A stretch of DNA of 53,702 nt, taken from the NCBI GenBank assembly GCA_028288125.1, contig JAQBOH010000184.1, positions 1 through 53,702 of the forward strand, given 5' to 3'. Positions 45,848-53,702 of this stretch are shown piece after piece; position 1 is the first letter of the stretch, and each line of letters begins with the position of its first letter. The notes below the pieces were generated by a model. That model was given only the letters and a program-made list of their open reading frames with translations, was not told where the DNA came from and searched no databases. The stretch comes from Mucilaginibacter sp. Its GTDB lineage: Bacteria > Bacteroidota > Bacteroidia > Sphingobacteriales > Sphingobacteriaceae. A program made the translations under genes and the position numbers.

Positions 45848-46756
45848 ATGAAGTGTAAATTATTGCCTTTCCTTTTATTGGTTACTTCCGTGGGATTCGC
45901 GCAAACAGATAAAAAGCTAACGGCCAAACTAAACGAGCTTGTAAAAGGCTTTAACGGACAGGTCGGCATTTACGTTCAAAACCTTAAAACCGGTAAAACC
46001 GCAGCTATCAACGCGGATACGCTGTTCCCTACCGCCAGCATGATAAAAGTAAGCATTCAATGCGGGCTAATGGATAAAATTGAAAAGGGTCAGATGCAGT
46101 ACAATCAAAAACTGGTTTACCGCGATTCGCTGCTTTATAAAGGCGAGGATATCTTAGGCTCTTTTAAAGACAAAGACACCATTGAGGTGAGTAAAGTGGC
46201 CCTGCTGATGATCACGATGAGTGACAATACCGCAAGTGTATGGCTGCAAAAGCTTGTCGGCGGGCCGTATATTAACAACTGGCTGGAACAAAACGGGTTC
46301 AAAGTAATGCGGGTAAATTCAAGGGTTCCCGGGCGCGAGGCTATTCGCAAACGATACGGCTGGGGTGTTACCACGCCCTATGAAATGTGCCGCTTATTTA
46401 CCATGATCCGTGAAGGAAAGGCAGTAAATCCGGCAGCCAGCCAGCGCATGTACCGCAACATGGGCCGTATATTTTGGGACGACAAGGCCATATCGCAAAT
46501 ACCGCCCTATATACAAACCGCCTCCAAACAGGGCGCGCTCGACGAATCAAAGTCGGAAACTGTGTTGGTAAACGCGCCGCATGGCGATTATGTATTTTCT
46601 ATCATCACCAATAACAACAAAGACCGACGCTGGTTGTCCGATAATGAGGCGTACATCCTTATCCGCAAAGTGTCTGCGCTTTTATGGCATTATTACGAGC
46701 CCAAAAGCGACTGGAAACCGGCGGATGGGATAGAAAGGTATATGTTGAATGAATAA
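45848..46756 (+). CDS. Class A beta-lactamase-related serine hydrolase
   Basis: PTASMIKVS (SxxK), MSDNTASVWL (SDN), ASKQGALDES (KxG); signal peptide MKCKLLPFLLLVTSVGFAQ. Confidence 0.88.
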   Translation: MKCKLLPFLLLVTSVGFAQTDKKLTAKLNELVKGFNGQVGIYVQNLKTGKTAAINADTLFPTASMIKVSIQCGLMDKIEKGQMQYNQKLVYRDSLLYKGEDILGSFKDKDTIEVSKVALLMITMSDNTASVWLQKLVGGPYINNWLEQNGFKVMRVNSRVPGREAIRKRYGWGVTTPYEMCRLFTMIREGKAVNPAASQRMYRNMGRIFWDDKAISQIPPYIQTASKQGALDESKSETVLVNAPHGDYVFSIITNNNKDRRWLSDNEAYILIRKVSALLWHYYEPKSDWKPADGIERYMLNE

Positions 46757-46805
46757 TTTGAGTTTGAAAGTCCGAAAGGGCGAAAAGAATTAAAGCAGCA
46801 AAATC

Positions 46806-47612
46806 ATGAAGAAACATACACGTAACTTATTAGCGGCAATAGCCGTCCTATTGGCCATGCCTGCATTTGCCCAAACAGCAACAGAAGGCCAATATTTTAC
46901 ATCCTTCGATACCACAAAGATCTATTATGAGGTTAAAGGTGCTGGCTTCCCAGTCGTATTAATTCATGGTTTTTCGGGCACAGGCCAGGGCTGGAAAAAA
47001 GCCGCCGTTTACACCGATTTGCTGAATGCAGGCTACCAGGTGATTTTAATTGACCAGCGGGGCAATGGCCTCTCTGATAAACCGCACAACGAAATGGCCT
47101 ACGCGCACGACGCCGAGGCAAAGGACATTATGGGTCTCGTCAGTTATTTAAAAATTAAAAAATATGATGCAGTGGGATATTCGCGTGGGTCAATCATCGC
47201 CTCGAGGCTTCTGGTACTGGATAAACGGCTCCATCGGGCAATATTGGGCGGCATGGGCGAGGCATATACCAATCCTGATTGGCCGCGCCGGGTGCATGCT
47301 TACCGCGCATTAATGGGTGATACTACGCTGCACGATGTGGATGATATGATAAAATATATCCATAGTCAGCATTTTGATGAGCTGGCGCTGGCATATCAGC
47401 AAAAGTATCAACCCTCAACAAGTACAGCGGAATTATCAATGGTGCATAAGCCAGTGTTGATCATTCGCGGTACAGAGGATAAAGAGAATGGCTCAGAAAC
47501 CCGGCTAAAAAACCTTATCCCGCATTCAAGCCTGGTTTATGTGCCGGGTAATCATAATACAGCTATCAGGAACGCGGAGTTTTCGTCGGCTGTATTAAGC
47601 TTTCTGCAGTAG
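46806..47612 (+). CDS. Alpha/beta hydrolase
   Basis: FPVVLIHGFSGTGQGWKKAA...VILIDQRGNGLSDKP...AVGYSRGSIIASRL...VYVPGNHNTAI; signal peptide. Confidence 0.93.
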   Translation: MKKHTRNLLAAIAVLLAMPAFAQTATEGQYFTSFDTTKIYYEVKGAGFPVVLIHGFSGTGQGWKKAAVYTDLLNAGYQVILIDQRGNGLSDKPHNEMAYAHDAEAKDIMGLVSYLKIKKYDAVGYSRGSIIASRLLVLDKRLHRAILGGMGEAYTNPDWPRRVHAYRALMGDTTLHDVDDMIKYIHSQHFDELALAYQQKYQPSTSTAELSMVHKPVLIIRGTEDKENGSETRLKNLIPHSSLVYVPGNHNTAIRNAEFSSAVLSFLQ

Positions 47613-47697
47613 TGCACTATACTCCCCATTATAATATGTTTGGCGTGTTATTTGTATATATAATATATATATCACATAACCGTATTAAATAAATTTT

Positions 47698-48027
47698 ATG
47701 AAAAACTTAATCATTTCTGCCGGGATCATGCTAGCCACTTTGGTAGCAGCCGGTAACGTAGCACAAGCGCAAACACATAAAAAAATAAGCGACCAGGGAA
47801 AGGGTGCGATAATCGGCGGCGCCGGCGGCGCTGTTGCCGGTGGTTTAATAGGCCACGGCGTTAAAGGAGCGCTTATTGGCGGCGCTATAGGCGCTGGCGG
47901 CGGATATATTATTGGTAACGAACACCGCAAACACGAAGTAAAAGAACAGCGGGCTACCGAAAGAGCCGCTTATCTGCGCGAACGCCGCAGGCACGTTTAC
48001 GCCGCAAATCACCATATTAAATATTAA
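47698..48027 (+). CDS. Glycine-zipper (YMGG-like) periplasmic/outer-membrane small protein
   Basis: GKGAIIGGAGGAVAGGLIGHGVKGALIGGAIGAGGGYIIGNEHRKH. Confidence 0.85.
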   Translation: MKNLIISAGIMLATLVAAGNVAQAQTHKKISDQGKGAIIGGAGGAVAGGLIGHGVKGALIGGAIGAGGGYIIGNEHRKHEVKEQRATERAAYLRERRRHVYAANHHIKY

Positions 48028-48043
48028 ATAACAGATGAATTAG

Positions 48044-48073
48044 ACCCGTAACCAAAAGTTACGGGTTTTTTGT
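48044..48073 (+). terminator. Rho-independent terminator
   Basis: ACCCGTAAC-caaaa-GTTACGGGT followed by TTTTTTG. Confidence 0.85.
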
Positions 48074-48170
48074 TTAGTAGAATTACGAATAAGTGTAGCA
48101 AAGTACATACACTTCGTAGCCATATTGTAATTTGTTGTGCCGTATTGGTAACATTATTTACACAATCTTC

Positions 48171-48197
48171 TTTGTAAAAAAAAATACGTTACTTTTG
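48171..48197 (+). promoter_or_regulatory. Possible -33/-7 promoter of the first response regulator
   Basis: TTTG (48171-48174), 15-nt spacer (short), TACTTTTG (48190-48197). Confidence 0.4.
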
Positions 48198-48282
48198 CAT
48201 CACCCGATTAAGTTTAAGCCCAGACGATTTTTTTGCAAGCTGCACCTGTGATAGCTTTTTCGGCCTATTGGATCACTATTGC

Positions 48283-48642
48283 ATGGGAAAGCGCATTTTA
48301 ATTTTGGATGACAACGAGGATATCCTTGAAATTGTACAGGAAACTTTAACTTATGAAGAGTTTGAGGTGCAAAGCACCTCGCGTAGCGATGCCGTTATTC
48401 CGCTCGTTGAAAAATTCATCCCCGACCTGGTTATTCTTGATTACCGTGTCGCCGGTTTAAACGGGGGTGAGCTATGCCGGCAAATTAAGGCCCATCCCGA
48501 TTTTAGTAATATCCCGGTTATCATTTTCTCGGCTTATATCAACCACAACGATGAATTGTTATCCTATGGATGTGACGCCATCATAAATAAGCCTTTTGAT
48601 CTCACCGAACTTGTTGAGAAAGTAAACAGCCTAATCTCGTAA
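48283..48642 (+). CDS. Stand-alone response regulator receiver (REC) protein
   Basis: MGKRILILDDNEDILEIVQETL...PDLVILDYRVAGLNGGELCRQIK...VIIFSAY...IINKPFDLTELVEKV. ORF opens to 48268. Confidence 0.93.
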   Translation: MGKRILILDDNEDILEIVQETLTYEEFEVQSTSRSDAVIPLVEKFIPDLVILDYRVAGLNGGELCRQIKAHPDFSNIPVIIFSAYINHNDELLSYGCDAIINKPFDLTELVEKVNSLIS

Positions 48643-48849
48643 TAAAAAAAAATTTTATTAGAAAAAAATTTTTAAATTGCCTATAAATTAATGCAGGGCA
48701 CCTAAATTCATTATCTCCAGTACCGAATTTTAATAACTGATTGACCGCTTGTTAAGTAAGTATTTTTAATTCACGCTCACACAGATATTATTGAATTTAC
48801 GTAACTTTTATTTCCTGTAGCGTTAAATTATTTTTTTGAAAATGATTCA

Positions 48850-49077
48850 ATGGTTGCGGTAATTAATGATAGTAAAAGTATTGCTCTGGTAGAGAACAAA
48901 CTACCAGCGTGTCCAAGATGTAAATCACAATTTGATTACAGGGTTCATAGAAACTTTTTCATCAAAATTTTTTTATTCTGGCTTCCTTTAAGAAGATACG
49001 CCTGTTATAACTGTAAACGCAAATTCTACATTTTGCACGGCAAGCCATTTACCAATCTCTCACATCTGAAAAATTAG
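48850..49077 (+). CDS. Small zinc-ribbon-like protein
   Basis: CPRC...CYNC knuckles separated by a hydrophobic/basic segment in a 75-aa ORF. Confidence 0.55.
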   Translation: MVAVINDSKSIALVENKLPACPRCKSQFDYRVHRNFFIKIFLFWLPLRRYACYNCKRKFYILHGKPFTNLSHLKN

Positions 49078-49383
49078 ATTTTCTATACCCGTGCAATTAT
49101 AATTTTATTACCTGTAAATCAGTTCATCACCATGCTTCTTGGTAAAATACTTTCGCATTTGTTTAAAAAGTTTATGTTTGCATCAAAATTTGACCCTATT
49201 CAACATTGAATGGTGTTTTAGGCAAAAAGATATATTGTTAAACTTATTGGCGCCAATTCGGTCATAGATATTAACCGCCGCCAAAAAATACTACAATAGC
49301 CTTCGCTATTGATTTAAAAACGTGGGGAATTTGCATTGCTAAAATTCATACTTATTTAATCAAATATTTATTCCGATAATTTT

Positions 49384-49752
49384 ATGATGCAAAAGATTTT
49401 GGCGGTTGATGACGATAATGATATACTGGAAGTACTGCGGTTTGTACTCGAAGATTCAGGTTATGAGGTAGAAACACTATCCGATGGAAAGTATTTATTC
49501 GATAAAATAAAATCAAATACACCCGACTTAATACTACTTGATATTATGCTCGGGAGTTTGGATGGGCGCGAATTGTGCAAAGATGTTAAAGCCAGGGTAG
49601 AGACAAAAGGTATCCCTGTTATTTTAATTTCGGCCAGTCACAGCATAGCCGATTCCATGACCCAAAAAGGCGCGCCGAATGCCTTCATTGCAAAACCCTT
49701 TGATATTGATGTTTTATTAAGCACCATTCAAACGCATTTACGGGCAGCGTAG
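49384..49752 (+). CDS. Stand-alone response regulator receiver (REC) protein
   Basis: MMQKILAVDDDNDILEVLRFVLEDSGYEV...PDLILLDIMLGSLDGRELCKDVK...VILISAS...FIAKPFDIDVLL. Confidence 0.94.
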   Translation: MMQKILAVDDDNDILEVLRFVLEDSGYEVETLSDGKYLFDKIKSNTPDLILLDIMLGSLDGRELCKDVKARVETKGIPVILISASHSIADSMTQKGAPNAFIAKPFDIDVLLSTIQTHLRAA

Positions 49753-49828
49753 GAAAAGTTGGCAGTGAGCCAGTTGGCAGCCCGCAATAGAAAAGGCTGC
49801 TTGCAACTTATAACCTATAACTTGCAAC

Positions 49829-50959
49829 TCACTTCACGCCAAATTTCTTCAATTCTTTATCGATATAACCGTTCCATCTTTCTTGTGCGGATTCGTTAGA
49901 ACCGTGCCTGGTCTCTTCATCATACAGCTTTTGCATATTGGTCATTTCCCTGTACGATTCCAGGTACTCAACATTGATCGGCCCGTCAAAATTACCGGCG
50001 GGCAGCTCTTCGCCCGATATTTTTTGTTTAAATCCTTCGGCTGCTATTTTCGCGATATCAAAATGCCGCTGCTCATGATTTAATGCATACGCGTTACGGC
50101 TTTCCTCCTTTACCCAGCAGGCGCTTTTCGGCAAACATACTTTCATTGTAAGATATATATCGACAACCCCATTATTAACCTCGTTACGTTCGTCATACCC
50201 GATAGACGGATATATTTCGGCATCATACCTGCTGTTTGGTATCTTCGATTGAAAGTCATTCCAGGTTAGCGGCCTGCTAACTGAATAATATATACTGTCG
50301 CCTTCTGCTTTTTCCCGGTAGTCGTCAAACGTCACCTTAACGGCCTTTGCCAGTTTAATATTGGTAGCTGCCTGACGGTTCATCCAGGTATTTAAATAAA
50401 TAAAGCCGTTTTCGAGCACATGCCTTAATGCGGGCTCGATTTCCTGTGGCTGCCCGGCGTTCCGGGTATAGGTGGCGTTACCATTATAGTCAGTGAGATG
50501 CAGCCCCCCTTCCGGCACATCGTCCCGGTCTTCAAGGTCAAACGACATAACCAGGCTTACGTGCCCTTCCACTCCTCCTCCGCTCAATGCCGACTCAGTC
50601 ACAATGCACTTTTTAAGGCTGGCAATAACCGGGCGTAAGGCCGTATTTCGCGGTAAGTTATGTTCGATAAATTGTTTAATGGCCGCAAAGCCCCCACCCT
50701 TCAAATCTACAGGGATCAATTTAGCCTGGCTCGTTTCATTAGCCCCGGCAGGTACCAGCCACGCTAGGGCAGCACGGCTTTGGCGTTCATCAATCACATT
50801 GGCTATGTAAAATTCTTTGGGAGTTATGGCAATACGTTCATCCTGTAAAATAATATCCCCGGGTGGTTTCGGCACGGATTGAAATCCGCAAAAAAACAAA
50901 GCACCGTAAATCAACATGAAATTGAACAGCCTTTGCCCGGTAAAAACAGACTTTATCAT
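49829..50959 (-). CDS. Hypothetical protein with DUF922-like HExxH-type region
   Basis: PLTWNDFQSKIPNSRYDAEIYPSIGY...ESRNAYALNHEQRHFDIAKIAAEGFKQKI. Confidence 0.65.
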   Translation of the reverse strand: MIKSVFTGQRLFNFMLIYGALFFCGFQSVPKPPGDIILQDERIAITPKEFYIANVIDERQSRAALAWLVPAGANETSQAKLIPVDLKGGGFAAIKQFIEHNLPRNTALRPVIASLKKCIVTESALSGGGVEGHVSLVMSFDLEDRDDVPEGGLHLTDYNGNATYTRNAGQPQEIEPALRHVLENGFIYLNTWMNRQAATNIKLAKAVKVTFDDYREKAEGDSIYYSVSRPLTWNDFQSKIPNSRYDAEIYPSIGYDERNEVNNGVVDIYLTMKVCLPKSACWVKEESRNAYALNHEQRHFDIAKIAAEGFKQKISGEELPAGNFDGPINVEYLESYREMTNMQKLYDEETRHGSNESAQERWNGYIDKELKKFGVK

Positions 50960-51218
50960 TGTTATTATATAACGCTAAAATAAGATACGCTATTATTTTA
51001 TTTTGTCTTTACTTAGTTATTAATTTAAGTAAAATTATGTCAAGCATGTACTTTCTCAGCTGCCGTTTACCTGCTCTTTATCGGCAAAAGTTTTCAACAG
51101 GCATACAATCCCTGATTATTATCCGTTAAAAAAACAGGTTCTCCACAGGTTGTGAATTATTAATGTGTATTTCATTTTTACGTTTCGCTATTTTCGCAAA
51201 TCGTTAGTTCGTCCGTAT

Positions 51219-53702
51219 ATGACCAAACTTAAATACATTGCCTTTTTTGCCCCTATATTTTTTGTTTTATCTTCAAGTGCCCAGCAAAATCCGTCATTCC
51301 AGGTTTACCGTACCTGGCATGCCGCTACCGAACTGCTGGATAAAGGGAAATATGCCGCGGCAGCCGAGCAGTTCCGGCTGGTTGAACAGTACAAGTATAA
51401 AACCACCACACAATCTCAATTTGAGTCTGAGCTATCCTTAACAAAAGAAAACGCGCAATATTACGAAGCGTTATGCGCCCTTGAACTGGGTAATGATGAT
51501 GCCGAAAGTATGTTTCTGCGGTTCATCAAAGAGCATCCCGAAAATCCGTTGACCAAACTGGCTTATTTCCAGGTGGGAAGATATTATTCAAAACAGGAAA
51601 AATACACCGATGCGCTTGTTTGGTTTAATAAAGTAAGTGCCGGCGATTTGGCCGGGAGCGAAAATACTGAGTATAAATTCCGGAAGGGTTATGCCTACTT
51701 TGCCACCAACGATTATAAAAACGCCCAGCAGCTGTTTAGCCAGGTAAAAAATACCCGGTCGCAGTTTACAGATGACGCCACCTATTATTTTGCCTACATA
51801 GCTTACCTGAATAAAGACTATCACTTAGCGCTGGCAAATTTTGAAAAGCTAAAAAAGTCAAAAAAGTACGAAAGCAGCTATCCCTATTATATCACCGCCG
51901 TGTATTTCCTGGACAACCGGTATGATGATGTAATCAATTATGCTATTCCCATCCTAAATACCACGCACCAACAGCACGAAACCGAAATGTTGCGCCTGGT
52001 AGCCGCTTCATATTTTGCTAAGGCCGATTATCAAAATGCGGCAAAATACTATGGCCGTTTTGAAGGCGAGGACCAGGGCAAAACCCAAAATACACAGGAT
52101 AGTTACCAAATGGGGTATACTTATTACCGGATTGGCAGTTATCCGAAAGCTGCATCTGAACTGGTAAGGCTCCAGCAGCAGAATGACGTTTTCAGCCAGA
52201 ATGGGAATTATACCCTGGGCGAAGTTTTCCTGAAAATGGATAATAAGCAAAGCGCCCGCAGCGCGTTCCTGGCCGCATCCAAACTTGATTTTGATAAACA
52301 ACTGCAGGAAGACGCTTTATACCAGTACGCCAAACTATCCTACGAACTTGACTTTAATACCCAGGCGCTTGATGCAACACGTTTATATTTGAAAAATTAT
52401 CCCAATTCAAAACGCAACGACGAGGTTAAGACTTTGCTGGGTGAAGAATTGTTGAACTCGCATAACTATAAGGAAGCGGTTGAAATACTGGAGCCGATCC
52501 CGAATAAGTCGGCCAGTGCAAGAGCGGCCTATCAAAAAGTTACCTACTACCGCGGGCTCGAGTTTTATAACGAGCGCGCATTTGAAAATGCTATCGGAAT
52601 TTTCCTGCGGTCGCTTAAATTTCCGGTCGATACCAAAGTTGAAGCGCTCACCACTTACTGGATGGCAGAGTCAATGTACGAAGTGCGCAAGTACAGCGAA
52701 TCGGTTGAGACGTTTAAAAAGTTTTTGGACCTGCCCGATGCCGGCGAAACCGATGTATACAACTATGCAAACTATGCGCTTGCCTATGCAGCTTTCGGCG
52801 GCGAAGAATATAAAACAGCTGCGAATTATTTCCAGAAATTTTTGCGCGGAGATGAAAAGGATGCCAATACGGTAAACGATGCAATAAGCCGCCTTGCTGA
52901 CAGCTACTTTGTTCTGAAAAACTACGCAACCGCGTTAGAATATTATAATCGCATTATTGAACGGCGCAGCCAGGGAGAGGACTATGCCTTATTTCAGCGC
53001 GGTATGATACAGGGTTTGCAGGGGTCGCCGGATGCCAAAATAAATACGCTGAATGAAGTGCTGAGCAAGTTCCCAAAATCGGATTATGCCGACGATGCTT
53101 CTTTTGAGATCGCATACACCTATTTTTTACAAGGCGACGGCGAAAAGGCCAAAACCGGGTTGCAGGATATGATCCAGCAATACGCGCATAGCAGTTACAT
53201 ACCGCGGGCGTTAGTTACCATTGGCCTGATTGATTACAATGCCGGGCGGGAAGATCAGGCCGTTGAATCGTTCAAAAAGGTAATACAGGATTATTCATCG
53301 ACAGACGAGGCTAAGCTTGCGCTGAAACAGATCGAAAAGATATACACCGACAAAGGCGATGCCCAAACATTTATCAGCTATGCGGCCACTACGCCCATAG
53401 GTAATTATACTACGGCCGACCAGGAAAACATTATGTACACAGCGGCAAATAACCTGTATTTAAGAGGCAACTGGCAGGGTACGGTAGGCGCGGTAAATGC
53501 CTATTTCGATAAGTTCCCGGCCAAACCTATTTATGATAAGCAAGCGAGATTTATAAGGGCCCAAAGCCTTGTTGCCCTTAACCGGCCGGATGAAGCTGTA
53601 ACAGATTACAATGTTATTTTGAACGACTGGACAAGCGCATACAGTGAGCAGTCACTCATCAGCATGGCCCGGCTATATATCGCACAAAAAAAATATAACG
53701 AC
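51219..53702 (+). CDS. Large tetratricopeptide-repeat protein (3' end runs off window)
   Basis: From ATG 51219: MTKLKYIAFFAPIFFVLSSSAQQNPSFQVYRTWHAATELLDKGKYAAAAEQFRLVEQYKYKT..., uninterrupted to the last base with many TPR-like helices; missing from ORF track because no stop. Confidence 0.92.
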   Translation, partial: MTKLKYIAFFAPIFFVLSSSAQQNPSFQVYRTWHAATELLDKGKYAAAAEQFRLVEQYKYKTTTQSQFESELSLTKENAQYYEALCALELGNDDAESMFLRFIKEHPENPLTKLAYFQVGRYYSKQEKYTDALVWFNKVSAGDLAGSENTEYKFRKGYAYFATNDYKNAQQLFSQVKNTRSQFTDDATYYFAYIAYLNKDYHLALANFEKLKKSKKYESSYPYYITAVYFLDNRYDDVINYAIPILNTTHQQHETEMLRLVAASYFAKADYQNAAKYYGRFEGEDQGKTQNTQDSYQMGYTYYRIGSYPKAASELVRLQQQNDVFSQNGNYTLGEVFLKMDNKQSARSAFLAASKLDFDKQLQEDALYQYAKLSYELDFNTQALDATRLYLKNYPNSKRNDEVKTLLGEELLNSHNYKEAVEILEPIPNKSASARAAYQKVTYYRGLEFYNERAFENAIGIFLRSLKFPVDTKVEALTTYWMAESMYEVRKYSESVETFKKFLDLPDAGETDVYNYANYALAYAAFGGEEYKTAANYFQKFLRGDEKDANTVNDAISRLADSYFVLKNYATALEYYNRIIERRSQGEDYALFQRGMIQGLQGSPDAKINTLNEVLSKFPKSDYADDASFEIAYTYFLQGDGEKAKTGLQDMIQQYAHSSYIPRALVTIGLIDYNAGREDQAVESFKKVIQDYSSTDEAKLALKQIEKIYTDKGDAQTFISYAATTPIGNYTTADQENIMYTAANNLYLRGNWQGTVGAVNAYFDKFPAKPIYDKQARFIRAQSLVALNRPDEAVTDYNVILNDWTSAYSEQSLISMARLYIAQKKYND

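Noticed and set aside
52480-52875. 131-aa plus ORF inside the TPR gene
   Set aside because: Alternative frame of the long uninterrupted TPR reading frame from 51219.

Overview
The window is ordinary-looking Bacteroidetes chromosome. Gene content and the TTTG/TAnnTTTG promoter style suggest Sphingobacteriaceae, possibly Mucilaginibacter- or Pedobacter-like (inference). Main contents: 5' part of dnaE; S9 peptidase; GntP-type permease; dnaX; aldo/keto reductase; rpsF-rpsR-rplI; mtgA; an arsenic operon (arsR, Cys-tailed DUF6428-like gene, arsN2-like, ACR3, arsC); DUF2723 membrane protein; RemB-like protein; a phosphate operon led by a porin (porin-pstS-pstC-pstA-pstB-phoU); overlapping lpxK-punA-porin genes; secreted peptidase E; three tandem orphan MacB/FtsX-type permeases; a chromate module (ChrB-domain/AraC fusion, DUF1259, ChrA); a class A beta-lactamase-like hydrolase; two stand-alone response regulators flanking a zinc-ribbon ORF; and the 5' part of a large TPR protein. 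No IS element, prophage, CRISPR, rRNA or tRNA was recognised. The strongest observations are: (i) an A10 homopolymer in dnaX where either alternative frame stops within a few codons, a likely programmed gamma/tau slippage site; (ii) the ChrB-AraC fusion in a chromate cluster; (iii) a Cys-rich-tailed DUF6428-like protein in the ars operon with two near-identical operator-like dyads; (iv) a perfect 15-copy heptanucleotide array starting at a permease stop codon and lying upstream of peptidase E; (v) a heptamer repeat in frame inside lpxK, related to intergenic repeats elsewhere in the window; (vi) a perfect 36-bp inverted repeat filling the rplI-mtgA gap. All calls come from reading the sequence; no database search was run.
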